A stretch of 64,000 nt of DNA. Origin: DATJLY01 sp035532935 (GTDB taxonomy: Bacteria; Pseudomonadota; Alphaproteobacteria; ATCC43930; CGMCC-115725). Position 1 is the first letter of the stretch. Every line of letters begins with the position of its first letter. Under the pieces are notes generated by a model that was given only the letters and a program-made list of their open reading frames with translations, ran no database searches and had not been told where the DNA came from. Made by a program: the position numbers and the translations under genes. The stretch covers positions 62,001 to 126,000 of the forward strand of contig DATKQE010000003.1 in NCBI GenBank assembly GCA_035532935.1, in the 5' to 3' direction. Of the stretch, positions 1 to 9,524 are shown one piece after another.

Positions 1-1400
1 CGGACGCTTCGCACCAATTCCTTCCGGCTGTCGCCGCGCATTTCCCAAAGCGCTTCGTCCGATAGAGCCTCGATGGATGCGCTCAACGCGTCGGACATCG
101 TGCGCCACCGGTCCTTGCCGCAGGCAGCGGTCCAGATTCGATCGGCCTGCGCCGAATCCCAAGACGGCACATGAATGCCATTGGTGACATGATCGACCGG
201 AACCTCGCCGTTAGGCCAGCGCGGGAACAACGGTTGGAAAATGTGCCGGCTCACGCGCCCATGCAGCCGGCTTACGCCGAAACTCGCCAATGAACTTCGA
301 ACGGCGAGATAGGCCATGTTGAATGGAGCGGCGGCGCCATCCTGATCGGCCCGGCCCAGCGCCAGGATTTCGGCCATCGCCACGCCCGCGTCGTCGAAGG
401 CATCCATCGCAACCCGGAGATATCGGCCGATGAGTTCCGAAGGATAGCGGTCGAATCCGGCCGCCACGGGCGTGTGCGTCGTGAACACGGTCCCCGCCCG
501 TGCGGCGCTCCACGCCTCCCAGAATCCGATCCCAAGTCGCTGTGCCAGCCGCCGCGCTCGCTCGAGCACGACCAATGCCGCGTGGCCCTCATTGATGTGG
601 CACACCTCGATCTCCGGCCGCACCGTCTCGATGGTCCGCCATCCTCCGATGCCGAGAACGAGCTCCTGCAAGAGGCGGGTCTCGGTTCCACCATCGTAGA
701 GTTTGCCGGTTATGCCTCGGTCCACCGGACTATTGAGCGGGTCGTTGCTGTCGAGGAGATAGAGCGTCGCGCGTCCCACCGAGCCCGTCCAAACCCGTAG
801 GAAAAGCGTGCGACCGGGCAATTCGAGCGGAATGCGCAGCCACGGCCCGTCACCGGCGAGAACCGGCCGGATCGGCATCGTCGCCGGCTCGTTGTACGGA
901 TTTGCCTCGTGTTGCCATCCGGTAGCATCGATCGTCTGCCGGAAATATCCCTCCTGGAAGAGAAGGCCGATGCCGATCGCGGGCACCCCGAGATCGCTGG
1001 CCGTCTTGAGAAAGTCGCCCGCGAGAATGCCAAGACCGCCCGCATAGAGCGGCAACGCGTCGCTGAGGCCAAATTCCATACTGAAAAAGGCAACACCCGC
1101 CAGCGCTGCGGCGCCGTAAGCCGAACCGAACCAGCCGGATCGCGCGAGGTAGGCACGGCGTGCTGCAGCCAGGCGTTCAAGATGATCGAGGAATGAACGG
1201 TCGGCGGCAAGCTCGCTCAAATGCGCCGTCGAGGCATTTTGAAGGATTGTCCAGGGATTCCGGGTCCGGTTCCATGTTTCGGCATCGATGCGTTTCCACA
1301 GCGCGTCCGCCTCGTGATTCCATGTCCATCGAAGATCGAGCGCAAGATCCTCCAACGGAGCAAGCGCAGCGGGAAGCTCGCGCAAGAAAAAGGCTGCCAT
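1..1400 (-). CDS. glgP: alpha-glucan (glycogen) phosphorylase, C-terminus beyond the window
   Basis: Phosphorolysis of storage alpha-glucan to glucose-1-phosphate in the cytosol. The frame is open from an ATG at 1400 to the left edge, giving 466 residues of a protein that usually has about 850. The N-terminus (LDLRWTWNHEADALW) matches the bacterial short-type alpha-glucan phosphorylases. Further in are FFSMEFGLSD, YAGGLGILAGDFLKTASDLG, INEGHAAL and FTTHTPVAAGFDRYP, all conserved in the family. The pyridoxal-phosphate lysine would lie outside the window. The ATG is only 20 bases after the ppsA stop, with a GGGTGG purine stretch before it; an in-frame GTG directly precedes it. Probably co-transcribed with ppsA, so glucan breakdown and PEP synthesis would be controlled together. 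Identity is firm; only the unseen C-terminus is unknown. Confidence 0.9.
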   Translation of the reverse strand, partial: MAAFFLRELPAALAPLEDLALDLRWTWNHEADALWKRIDAETWNRTRNPWTILQNASTAHLSELAADRSFLDHLERLAAARRAYLARSGWFGSAYGAAALAGVAFFSMEFGLSDALPLYAGGLGILAGDFLKTASDLGVPAIGIGLLFQEGYFRQTIDATGWQHEANPYNEPATMPIRPVLAGDGPWLRIPLELPGRTLFLRVWTGSVGRATLYLLDSNDPLNSPVDRGITGKLYDGGTETRLLQELVLGIGGWRTIETVRPEIEVCHINEGHAALVVLERARRLAQRLGIGFWEAWSAARAGTVFTTHTPVAAGFDRYPSELIGRYLRVAMDAFDDAGVAMAEILALGRADQDGAAAPFNMAYLAVRSSLASFGVSRLHGRVSRHIFQPLFPRWPNGEVPVDHVTNGIHVPSWDSAQADRIWTAACGKDRWRTMSDALSASIEALSDEALWEMRGDSRKELVRSV

Positions 1401-1420
1401 CACCGCCACCCACGTTGTTA

Positions 1421-3853
1421 TTAGGCGGCCAAGCCGCCATCCGAGCGGGGCTGTTTCGCCTCTTCGGCCTCGCGCACGACCGTCATGGTTCGCATCAGGC
1501 TCGTCGGGTTCACGCTGATCGAATCGATGCCGAGTCCGGTCAGGAAGCTCGCAATCTCCGGGTAGTTCGCAGGCGCTTCGCCGCAGATTCCGACATGGCG
1601 GCCGTTGCGCTTGGCGCCATCGACGGCCAGACGGAGCATCTCCAGCATTCCCGGATCACGCTCGTCGAAATCGAACGCGACGATCTCCGAGTCCCGATCG
1701 ACGCCGAGCGTGAGCTGAGTCAAGTCGTTGGAGCCGATGGAAAACCCGTCGAACAGTTTCGAGAAGGCGTCGATCTGGATGACATTGTTCGGGATCTCGC
1801 ACATGACGTAAATCTCGAGCCCATTGTCGCCCTGCTTCAGCCCGTTCTTCGCCATCGCGGCGATGACGCGGCTGCCCTCCTCGACGCGCCGGCAGAAGGG
1901 CACCATGACACGGAGGTTGGTGAGACCCATCACGTTGCGCACGCGCCGGAGCGCAGCGCACTCCAAAGCGAAACCGGCAGCATAGGCGGGATGCGCGTAG
2001 CGCGAAGCGCCGCGGAAGCCGAGCATCGGGTTCTCTTCCTTGGGCTCGAAGCCGGCGCCGCCGATCAGCTTTGCATATTCGTTGGTCTTGAAATCGGAGA
2101 GGCGCACGATCACGGGCTTCGGATAAAACGCCGCGGCAATGGTGCCGACGCCCTCCGACAGCCTCTCGATGAAGAAATCGGTCGGGCGCTCATATCGCTC
2201 GACCAGTTTTGCAACCACTTTCCGGTCCTCGGCGGACGTAATCTTCTCCGGCTGCGCCAACGCCATCGGATGAACGCCGATATGCTCGCTGATGATGAAC
2301 TCCATCCGCGCGAGCCCGACGCCTTCGTTCGGCAGCATCGCCGTCGCAAAGGCGAGGTCGGGGTCCCCCAGGTTCACCATGATGGCGGTGCGCGGCCGCT
2401 TGAGCGTCGCCACGGCGATGCGCGTGGTCTCGAACGGAATTCGCCCGTCATAGACGCGACCGACTTCGCCTTCCGCGCAGGACACGGTCACGGTGGCCTC
2501 CGCCTTGAGTGCCTGCGTCGCGCCCTCCGTGCCGACGACCGCCGGCACGCCGAGTTCGCGGGCGACGATGGCCGCGTGACAGGTGCGGCCGCCGCGATTG
2601 GTGACGATCGCGGCGGCGGTCTTCATCACCGGCTCCCAATCCGGGGTCGTCGTATCCGAGACCAGGACCTCGCCCGGTCGAAACGCCCGGAGATCGCCGA
2701 GATCGGCGACGACATGCACCGTGCCCACGGCGATCTTCTCGCCCACGGCACGGCCGGTGGCGAGCACCGGACCGGTTCCTTTGAGGGCATAAGTCTCGAA
2801 CGCATCCGCGGATCGTTGCGAGGCGACGGTCTCCGGCCGGGCCTGCACGATATAGAGCCGGCCATCCTCGCCGTCCTTCGCCCATTCGATGTCCATCGGC
2901 ATCGGCCGGCCGGCCTTGCTCGTGTAATGGTCCTCAACCTTGATGGCGAAGTCCGCGAGGCTTAGCACCTCCGCATCCTCAAGGCAGAATAGCTTGCGAT
3001 CGGCATCGGAAGTCGCGATGGTCTGCGTGGTCGCGCCCGTGTCTCCTTCAGCATAGACCATGCGCACCTGCTTCTTGCCCAGCGAGCGACGAAGAATCGC
3101 TCGAAACCCCTTCTTGAACGTCGGCTTGTGGACATAGAATTCGTCCGGATCGGCCCGACCTTGAACGATGATCTCGCCGAGGCCGTAGGTCCCCGTGATG
3201 AAGACGACGTCGCGAAAACCCGATTCGGTGTCGAGCGTAAAGATCACACCGCTTGCGGCGAGGTCGGAGCGGACCATCTTCATCACGCCGACCGACAGTG
3301 CAACCTTGAAATGGTCGAAGCCGTTATCGAGACGATAGACGATCGCACGGTCGGTGAAGATCGAGGCGAAACATTGCCGGCAGGCCTCGAACACGTGATT
3401 CTCGCCCCGGACGTTGACGAAGCTCTCGTGCTGTCCGGCAAAACTGGCGGTAGGAAGATCTTCCGCAGTCGCGGAGCTGCGGACGGCGACGGCGACGCCA
3501 CTCCCGTACTGCTTCTCGAGATTGCGATAGGACGCGGCGATCTGCCGACGCAGCTCATCGCCGCCGGTTGCGGCATAGACGATCCGGCGTGCCTCGGCTG
3601 CCCGCTTCGCTAGAGCCTCGACGTCGGTCTTGTCGAGGTCGTCAAGGAGCCGATGGAGCTTGCCCAGCGCGTCAGCTTCGGCGAGAGCATTGCGATAAGC
3701 CTGTGCGGTGAGGGCAAAACCATTCGGCACCCTGATGCCTTCCGAGGCGGGGGCGGAATAGAGCTCGCCAAGCGAGGCGTTCTTCCCGCCGACGATCGGC
3801 ACATCCTCGAGCCGAATCGTATCAAACCAGCGGACGTATTCTTGCGCGCACAT
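1421..3853 (-). CDS. ppsA: phosphoenolpyruvate synthase (pyruvate, water dikinase)
   Basis: Converts pyruvate + ATP + H2O to PEP + AMP + phosphate, the entry step of gluconeogenesis from C3 compounds. The 810 residues match the usual PpsA length (about 790). The N-terminal ATP-grasp part starts with VPIVGGKNASLGELY and has VRSSATAEDLP. The phosphohistidine domain carries NRGGRTCHAAIVARELG with catalytic His at about residue 426. The C-terminal PEP-binding barrel ends with GICGEAPANYPE, holding the active-site Cys. I chose the ATG at 3853 because AAGGGG lies about 8 bases upstream; a longer reading from 3922 lacks such a site and adds non-conserved residues. It is first in a leftward unit with glgP. 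Two FNR/FixK-like boxes lie upstream. PPDK is excluded because the phosphohistidine motif is of the PpsA type. Confidence 0.95.
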   Translation of the reverse strand: MCAQEYVRWFDTIRLEDVPIVGGKNASLGELYSAPASEGIRVPNGFALTAQAYRNALAEADALGKLHRLLDDLDKTDVEALAKRAAEARRIVYAATGGDELRRQIAASYRNLEKQYGSGVAVAVRSSATAEDLPTASFAGQHESFVNVRGENHVFEACRQCFASIFTDRAIVYRLDNGFDHFKVALSVGVMKMVRSDLAASGVIFTLDTESGFRDVVFITGTYGLGEIIVQGRADPDEFYVHKPTFKKGFRAILRRSLGKKQVRMVYAEGDTGATTQTIATSDADRKLFCLEDAEVLSLADFAIKVEDHYTSKAGRPMPMDIEWAKDGEDGRLYIVQARPETVASQRSADAFETYALKGTGPVLATGRAVGEKIAVGTVHVVADLGDLRAFRPGEVLVSDTTTPDWEPVMKTAAAIVTNRGGRTCHAAIVARELGVPAVVGTEGATQALKAEATVTVSCAEGEVGRVYDGRIPFETTRIAVATLKRPRTAIMVNLGDPDLAFATAMLPNEGVGLARMEFIISEHIGVHPMALAQPEKITSAEDRKVVAKLVERYERPTDFFIERLSEGVGTIAAAFYPKPVIVRLSDFKTNEYAKLIGGAGFEPKEENPMLGFRGASRYAHPAYAAGFALECAALRRVRNVMGLTNLRVMVPFCRRVEEGSRVIAAMAKNGLKQGDNGLEIYVMCEIPNNVIQIDAFSKLFDGFSIGSNDLTQLTLGVDRDSEIVAFDFDERDPGMLEMLRLAVDGAKRNGRHVGICGEAPANYPEIASFLTGLGIDSISVNPTSLMRTMTVVREAEEAKQPRSDGGLAA

Positions 3854-3915
3854 CACCAACCCCTTCCCAGGCATCCGCAATGCATGGAGGCTAATCGCCG
3901 CCGCTCTCGGGAACA

Positions 3916-3929
3916 TTGACACAAATCAA
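3916..3929. promoter_or_regulatory. FNR/FixK-like box (near-perfect) upstream of ppsA
   Basis: TTGACACAAATCAA fits TTGAT-N4-ATCAA at 9 of 10 fixed positions. It lies 63 bases before the ppsA ATG, a distance compatible with activation by a CRP/FNR-family regulator. The regulator and the response to low oxygen are inferred from the motif only. Confidence 0.55.
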
Positions 3930-3977
3930 ACGCCGGAGAACCCGCGTGGCTGCCGATCGGGCGGCATCGAGGTTGTC

Positions 3978-3991
3978 TTGATCTGAATCAA
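3978..3991. promoter_or_regulatory. FNR/FixK box (perfect) between ppsA and glgA
   Basis: TTGATCTGAATCAA is a perfect match to the FNR/Anr/FixK consensus. It is centred about 97 bases before the glgA ATG (4082) and 131 bases before the ppsA ATG, so it could serve either direction. The same 14-mer occurs again at 46574-46587. Confidence 0.65.
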
Positions 3992-4081
3992 GGCTGTTCG
4001 CCGTTGACATACGAAACTCGCGATTGGCGCTGCAAGAGCAGCCGACGGCGGCCGCTCTTTGCGTCACGAAACGATCGTCAA

Positions 4082-5607
4082 ATGTCCGGGAGACGGTCCT
4101 TGCGTACGCTTTTCGTATCATCGGAGATCTACCCGCTCGCCAAGACGGGCGGCCTTGCGGATGTAAGCGCGGCGCTGCCAAAGGCGCTGACCGCTCTCGG
4201 CGTCGAAATGCGGCTGCTGCTCCCGGGCTATCCGAAGGCCATCGAAGCCGCGGCCAACAAGTCGGTGCGCGTGGAACTCGCGGATTTCATGGGCGCCGGT
4301 CCGTTGCGGCTGATCGCCGCGCGTACGCCCGACACCGCGCTGCCGATCTGGCTCGTCGACTGCCCTTCGCTGTATCGGCGTTCCGGCGGCCCCTACCAGG
4401 ACGAGAACGGGCAAGATTGGCCCGACAATGCGCGGCGGTTCGCGATTTTCAACCATGTCGCTGCGCAACTCTCGCTGGGCGTGCTCGTGGCGGATTGGCG
4501 GGCGGACATCGTCCATGCCAATGACTGGCATGCCGGCCTGCTCCCGGCCATCCTCGCCGAAACCCCTGGGCAAAGGCCCAAATCGGTCTTCACGATCCAC
4601 AATCTCGCTTATCAGGGCCTGTTTCCCGCGGACCTCTATTCCCAGCTCGGCCTTTCCGGCGATCTGTTCGGACCCGACGGGCTCGAGTTCTATGGCCAGA
4701 TCTCATTCCTGAAGGCGGGCATCCGCTATAGCGACCGTGTGACGACCGTGAGCCCGACCTATGCGCGGGAGATCCTCACGGCCGAATATGGCTGCGGGCT
4801 CGAAGGGTTGCTGCAACGTCGCGCGAGCGATCTCATCGGTATCCTCAATGGGGTGGATTACGGGATTTGGGATCCCGCGACCGATCCCCATCTGGCCGGC
4901 AATTTCACGGTGCGGAATATCGCCGGCAAGCGCACATGCAAGCGGGCGCTGCAAAGCGAGCTGGGTCTTGAGGCGGATGCCGAGGCCGCGCTCGTCGTGT
5001 TTCTGAGCCGGATCACGGAACAAAAGATGGCCGATGTGGTTGCCGATGCGTTGCCGGGGATCGTCGAGAGCGGCGCTCAATGCGCCCTGCTCGGGGATGG
5101 GGATCGCGCCCTCGAAGAGCGCTTCGGGCATGCGGCGCGCCGTCACCCGGGTCGGATCGCGGTCCGCATCGGCTACCACGAGCCGCTGGCGCACCGGCTT
5201 GTGGCGGGCGGCGATATCCTGCTGCATCCCGCGCGCTTCGAACCATGCGGGCTCACGCAGCTTTATGCCATGCGCTACGGCACATTGCCGGTGGTGAGAA
5301 GCACCGGCGGCCTCTGCGATACCGTGGTGGACGCGACCGGCCGCTCGATTCGCCACGCTACGGCAACCGGATTCGCGTTCGAGGCACGAATGGTGCCGAT
5401 ATGCTTCGCTGCATCGACCGGGCGCTGGCGCTGCACCGCCAACCCCTGGTCTGGCGCATGGTGCAGCGGCAGGCGATGGCTCGGGAATTCGCTTGGTCGG
5501 CGCCAGCGCGCCGCTATCTCGCGCTCTATCGCGACCTGGCACCACATGCGGTCGCGATCCCCGAGACCGTGATCGCCGATCCGCTACTCGAACAGGCTGC
5601 CGGATAA
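4082..5607 (+). pseudogene. glgA: glycogen synthase with a frameshift near the C-terminus
   Basis: ADP-glucose-dependent starch/glycogen synthase (GT5). The first frame gives FVSSEIYPLAKTGGLADV (the KTGGL ADP-glucose motif), HANDWHAGL, TIHNLAYQG and HPARFEPCGLTQLYAMRYG, then TATGFAFEA at about 5380. From there it loses similarity and ends at 5572. The expected ending (NGADMLRCIDRALALHRQP, then FAWSAPARRYLALYRDL) continues in another frame to a stop at 5605-5607. The shift equals loss of one base (or gain of two) at about 5388-5395. Either the gene is broken or the assembly has an indel; the downstream frame is well preserved, so the event is recent or an error. The start at 4082 (MSGRRSLRTL) is favoured; an upstream ATG at 4004 adds unconserved residues. 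Divergent from ppsA-glgP. Confidence 0.85.
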
Positions 5608-5847
5608 GAGATCGTGGGCGATGACACCCGGCCGCGGCGTCGAGACCGAGCTCAGCGACTTTTGACGAAGCGTGCTCAGCGCCGATCCTAATGGACGAGG
5701 GATCGAGGCAGATCGAAGAACTCGCCCCGATCCAAACATTGTACGATAGCGAGGGTTTGCTTACAGGTGAAGCCGCGAGCGGCGCCGTCGAAAGGCTAAG
5801 TGCGAAATCGCAACGTTCCCGCAGATTCTTCGTTCGAGGGCAGTACC

Positions 5848-6522
5848 GTGAAAGTCTTGATTGCCGAAGACGAACCAAAGACGGCCGCGTACCTGAAGCG
5901 CGGCTTGGAAGAGAACGGCTTTGTCGCCGACATCGCCGACAACGGCGAGGATGGGGCTCACTATGCCATCACGGGATCATACGATTTGATCGTCCTCGAC
6001 GTCATGTTGCCGGGTCGGGACGGCTGGAGCATCGTCGCCGACCTGCGACGCAGGGGAATCGCCACCCCGGTGCTGTTCTTGACGGCACGCGACGCCGTTC
6101 ATGACCGCGTCAAGGGACTGGAACTCGGTGCCGATGATTATCTCGTCAAGCCGTTCGCATTCTCCGAGCTCCTGGCACGCGCGCGATCGATTCTGCGTCG
6201 GGGCCCGGCCCGGCAATCATCGCTGCTGAAGATCGCCGACCTCGAGTTGGACCTGCTCCGCCATCGAGCGATGCGCGGTGGGCACGCCCTCGATCTGACG
6301 CCCAAGGAATTTCAGTTGCTGTCGCTGCTGCTGCGTCGCTCCGGCGAAGTCCTGTCTCGGACGTTGATTGCCGAACAGGTCTGGGACATCAACTTCGACA
6401 GCGATTCCAACGTCGTCGAAGTCCATATGCGCCGGCTTCGCGGCAAGGTCGACGAGCCGTTCGATTGCAAGCTCATCCATACCGTCCGCGGCGTCGGCTA
6501 TGTCCTCGAACAGCGTAGCTGA
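5848..6522 (+). CDS. OmpR-family response regulator, CusR/CopR-like
   Basis: DNA-binding response regulator of 224 residues. The receiver domain (residues 1-115) has the acidic pair in IAEDEPK, the phosphoacceptor Asp51 in VLDVMLPGRDGW and the Lys in DYLVKPF. The winged-helix output domain (about 125-224) includes LTPKEFQLLSLLLRRSGEV and ends VRGVGYVLEQ. The GTG at 5848 is the likely start because GAGGG lies 8 bases before it and the receiver fold begins at the next residue. Its 3' end overlaps the sensor kinase by 23 bases. The neighbouring HME-RND efflux genes suggest it controls heavy-metal efflux; the metal is not evident. Confidence 0.88.
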   Translation: MKVLIAEDEPKTAAYLKRGLEENGFVADIADNGEDGAHYAITGSYDLIVLDVMLPGRDGWSIVADLRRRGIATPVLFLTARDAVHDRVKGLELGADDYLVKPFAFSELLARARSILRRGPARQSSLLKIADLELDLLRHRAMRGGHALDLTPKEFQLLSLLLRRSGEVLSRTLIAEQVWDINFDSDSNVVEVHMRRLRGKVDEPFDCKLIHTVRGVGYVLEQRS

Positions 6523-7960
6523 CGTGGTCGGCGAGGACGGATCACGCCCGCGCCGAGTGCTGTCGATCGCATCGCGAATGACGGTATGGTACGCGCTCTC
6601 CGCGTTTGTACTGATCTTCGTCGCATCGGGTCTGCTCTATTGGGTGCTGGTCAACAGCATGTATCAGGAGGATCTCCGAGATCTCGCCGACAATCTGAAC
6701 AATGCGCGGATATTGCTGCGTTCGACGCCGACTGGCCCGTTTGTACAAGCGCCGGAACGGCGACCTTCCTGGGCGCCGCCGCACCAACCCGAAATCTATC
6801 TGCGTGTTCTCGACGGCAATGCGCGGACGCTGGCCGAGACGCCGGGGATGGCGAAAGAACTGCCGCCGCCGGCCAAAGCGGAGCTTGCGAGCATCCGATC
6901 GCTCGACGGTCAAAGGCGCGAGGTCATCTCGCGTTCCGGCAAGCCGTTTCTCACTTTGATCGTGCCCGTCGGCCAAGACAATACGACGAGCCCTGACGAA
7001 TTCATGCAGGTCGCGATGGACCGGGAGCACGACGAGTATCTGCTTGCCCGATATCGCGATCGCTTGTGGCTCGTCCTTGGTGTGTCGCTGGTGTTGTGTT
7101 CTCTCGTCGGTTATCTCATCGCCCGGAGCGGCATGCGGCCGATCGAGAATATCGGGCATAAGGCCGCGCGCATTCGGGCAACGACCCTGCATGAGCGGAT
7201 CGAAACCCGGGGCTTGCCTGCCGAACTCTGCGGGCTGGCGGAGACGTTCAACGCCATGCTCGATCGGCTGGAACAGTCGTTCCGCCATGTCTCGCAGTTC
7301 TCCGACGACGTCGCGCACGAGCTTCGAACGCCGGTCAACAATCTACGCGGCGAAATCGAGGTGGCACTGAGCAAGTCCCGGTCAGGAGAGCAATATCGCG
7401 GGGTCCTCGAATCGTGCCTGGAGGAATGCGCGCGCATCGCGCGCTTGATCCGGACGCTGCTTTTCCTTGCCCGTTCGGATACCGCCGCCGAGGCGCTCCA
7501 ACGCGAGAAGATCGATGTCGGTCAAGAACTGCGGACGGTCCAGACATATTACGAGGCGGCCGCCGCGGAAGCGGGTATCGACCTCAACGCTTCTGCCGTT
7601 GCGGGCGTCTATGGCGAGTTCGACCGCACCCTGTTCCAGCAGGCGATCGGCAACCTGGTCTCGAATGCCATTGCCCATACCCCGGCGGGAGGCCTGGTGA
7701 GCCTCGCGGCCAGCGCGGACCCGAGCGGGCTCACCGTGAGCGTCAGCGATACGGGATGCGGAATCGCGTCGGAGCATCTGCCGCGCGTCTTCGAGCGCTT
7801 CTATCGGGTCGATCAAGCGCGGACGGGCTCGCGGCAGAACGTGGGGCTGGGGCTGGCCGTGGTCAAAAGCATCGCGACCCGCCATGGTGGCCGTGTCGAA
7901 ATCGAGAGCGAGGTCGGACGCGGTACGCAGGTGAGGCTGGTCCTCCCCGCATCTGCTTAA
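6500..7960 (+). CDS. heavy-metal-type sensor histidine kinase, CusS-like
   Basis: Inner-membrane sensor kinase of 486 residues, partner of the regulator upstream. There is a transmembrane segment at about residues 28-50, a periplasmic sensing region of about 140 residues, a second membrane segment (LWLVLGVSLVLCSLVGYLIA) and a HAMP linker. The HisKA box DDVAHELRTPVNNLRGEIEV has the phosphoacceptor His273. The ATPase domain has NLVSNAIAHTP (N box), VSDTGCGI (G1), FERFYRVDQAR (F box) and GLGLAVVKSIATRHGG (G2). The ATG at 6500 lies inside the end of the regulator gene, suggesting translational coupling; later starts are possible but would shorten only the cytoplasmic tail. CusS-like by architecture and context, not by visible metal ligands. 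Confidence 0.85.
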   Translation: MSSNSVADVVGEDGSRPRRVLSIASRMTVWYALSAFVLIFVASGLLYWVLVNSMYQEDLRDLADNLNNARILLRSTPTGPFVQAPERRPSWAPPHQPEIYLRVLDGNARTLAETPGMAKELPPPAKAELASIRSLDGQRREVISRSGKPFLTLIVPVGQDNTTSPDEFMQVAMDREHDEYLLARYRDRLWLVLGVSLVLCSLVGYLIARSGMRPIENIGHKAARIRATTLHERIETRGLPAELCGLAETFNAMLDRLEQSFRHVSQFSDDVAHELRTPVNNLRGEIEVALSKSRSGEQYRGVLESCLEECARIARLIRTLLFLARSDTAAEALQREKIDVGQELRTVQTYYEAAAAEAGIDLNASAVAGVYGEFDRTLFQQAIGNLVSNAIAHTPAGGLVSLAASADPSGLTVSVSDTGCGIASEHLPRVFERFYRVDQARTGSRQNVGLGLAVVKSIATRHGGRVEIESEVGRGTQVRLVLPASA

Positions 7961-8075
7961 GATACCCCTGCGCGCTGATCCTCGGCACAGATGACGATTT
8001 CGTTATCTGGGCGTCACCGCCGCTTCAGGTCGGCCGGCTAGGCTTGGCCGGTTGCATGCGTTGGCCGAGCCCTGA

Positions 8076-9524
8076 ATGCGGTGTGCACGCTTTTCCGTCA
8101 TTGTTGCTTGCGTCGTTACGCCTCTTTTGGGCTGCGCAACCTACAAGCCGGCACCGATCTCGCCGGCGATCAACGCGGCGGCCATTGACGCGCGATCGTT
8201 GAATAGCCTGCGGCTTCGGGAATTCATCAAGGCCGCGGCGGCGTCCGATCCGGAACCCGGCCCCGATGCTCAACGCGGATCCGAATTGCCGTGGACTCTG
8301 ACGACGCTGACTTTGGCGGCGCTCTATTACCATCCGGATCTCGATATCGCGCGCTCCAAGCTGGCCGAAGCACGGGCCGGCGTTATCACCGCCGCGCAGG
8401 TGCCCAACCCGTCGCTGAGTTTCGAAGAGCTCAGCTACAATACGAGCATCGCCACGCCTTCGCCTTGGGTGGTGGCCCCCGCCATCAACTTCCTCATCGA
8501 GACATTCGGCAAGCGGGAAGACCGCACGGCTCAGGCTCGTCATTGGGTTCAGGCGGCCCGCGACGATCTGGCGACCGCGTCGTGGCAGGTGCGGCGAGGG
8601 GTGCGCAACGCCCTCATAAACCTTTGGGCCGCGCGGCGCCAACGCACGATGCTGCGGCAAAGGCTCGACCTCGAAAACCAGCTCGTCATGCTGCTGGAGC
8701 ATCGCTTGGCCGCGGGCGAGGCTTCGGCGCTCGACGTCGCACGCGAACGCATCAACCGGGACCGGATCAGCCTCGCCGTCCGGAATGCCGAACGCGGACG
8801 CGTCGAGGCTCGAACCGAGCTTGCCGCCGCCATCGGGATCCCGGTTCCGGCTCTGGATGGCATCGCGCTCTCCTTCGGCGTTTTGCAAAGGCCCGCGCGG
8901 CCGAAGGCCGATGTCGCAACGGGGGCGCTGCGGCGAGAGGCCCTTGTCGATCGAAGCGACGTGCAATCCCTTCTGGCGGGCTACGCTGCCGCGGAATCCG
9001 CCCTCGCCCTCCAGATCGCGAACCAGTATCCGAACATTCGGTTGAGCCCGGGCTACATCTATGACCAGGGGCAGAACAAATACATGCTGCTGCCCGCCGC
9101 CGCGCTTCCGGTCTTCAATCAGAACCAGGGGCCGATCGCCGAGGCCATGGCAAGGCGTGCGGCAGCGGCGGCGCGCTTCACGGCGCTGCAAACGCGGATC
9201 ATCGATCAAGTCGATGGCACCGCGGCAAGCTATCGCGCGGCCACGCAAACCCTCGATACCGCCACTGCGCTCCTGACCGGCGAAGAGAATCGGGAGCGGC
9301 GGATCTTGCGATCCTTCGGGGCGGGCGCGGTGGACCGTCCCACCTTGCTGACCGCCGAGATCGAGCGCGTTGTGGCCGAGCAGTCGCGCTTCGCCGCGAT
9401 GATCCAGCAGCGTCAGGCGCTTGGCGCTTTGGAAGACGCGCTCCAGCATCCTTTCTTTGCGCCAACCGCGGCGCTGCCGGTGCTGCAAACCAACCCCCGC
9501 CGGCCTGCGGAGCCCTCGTCGTGA
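8076..9524 (+). CDS. TolC-family outer-membrane efflux lipoprotein (CusC/CzcC-like)
   Basis: Outer-membrane channel of a tripartite RND efflux system. The 482-residue protein begins with a lipoprotein signal peptide ending in the lipobox LLGC (Cys at about residue 20). It then has the duplicated long-helix pattern of the family, for example LDIARSKLAEARAGVITAAQ and IANQYPNIRLSPGYIYDQG. It is separated from the kinase gene by 115 bases with no visible terminator. Its TGA is overlapped by the GTG of the adaptor gene (GTGA), so the two are translationally coupled. The assignment to the family is strong; substrate comes only from the metal-type pump downstream. Confidence 0.85.
   Translation: MRCARFSVIVACVVTPLLGCATYKPAPISPAINAAAIDARSLNSLRLREFIKAAAASDPEPGPDAQRGSELPWTLTTLTLAALYYHPDLDIARSKLAEARAGVITAAQVPNPSLSFEELSYNTSIATPSPWVVAPAINFLIETFGKREDRTAQARHWVQAARDDLATASWQVRRGVRNALINLWAARRQRTMLRQRLDLENQLVMLLEHRLAAGEASALDVARERINRDRISLAVRNAERGRVEARTELAAAIGIPVPALDGIALSFGVLQRPARPKADVATGALRREALVDRSDVQSLLAGYAAAESALALQIANQYPNIRLSPGYIYDQGQNKYMLLPAAALPVFNQNQGPIAEAMARRAAAAARFTALQTRIIDQVDGTAASYRAATQTLDTATALLTGEENRERRILRSFGAGAVDRPTLLTAEIERVVAEQSRFAAMIQQRQALGALEDALQHPFFAPTAALPVLQTNPRRPAEPSS

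Noticed and set aside
1160..2965. Long open frame on the plus strand, 601 codons
   Set aside because: It lies antisense to ppsA and glgP, both with clear motifs; composition is His/Arg-rich as in GC-rich shadow frames.
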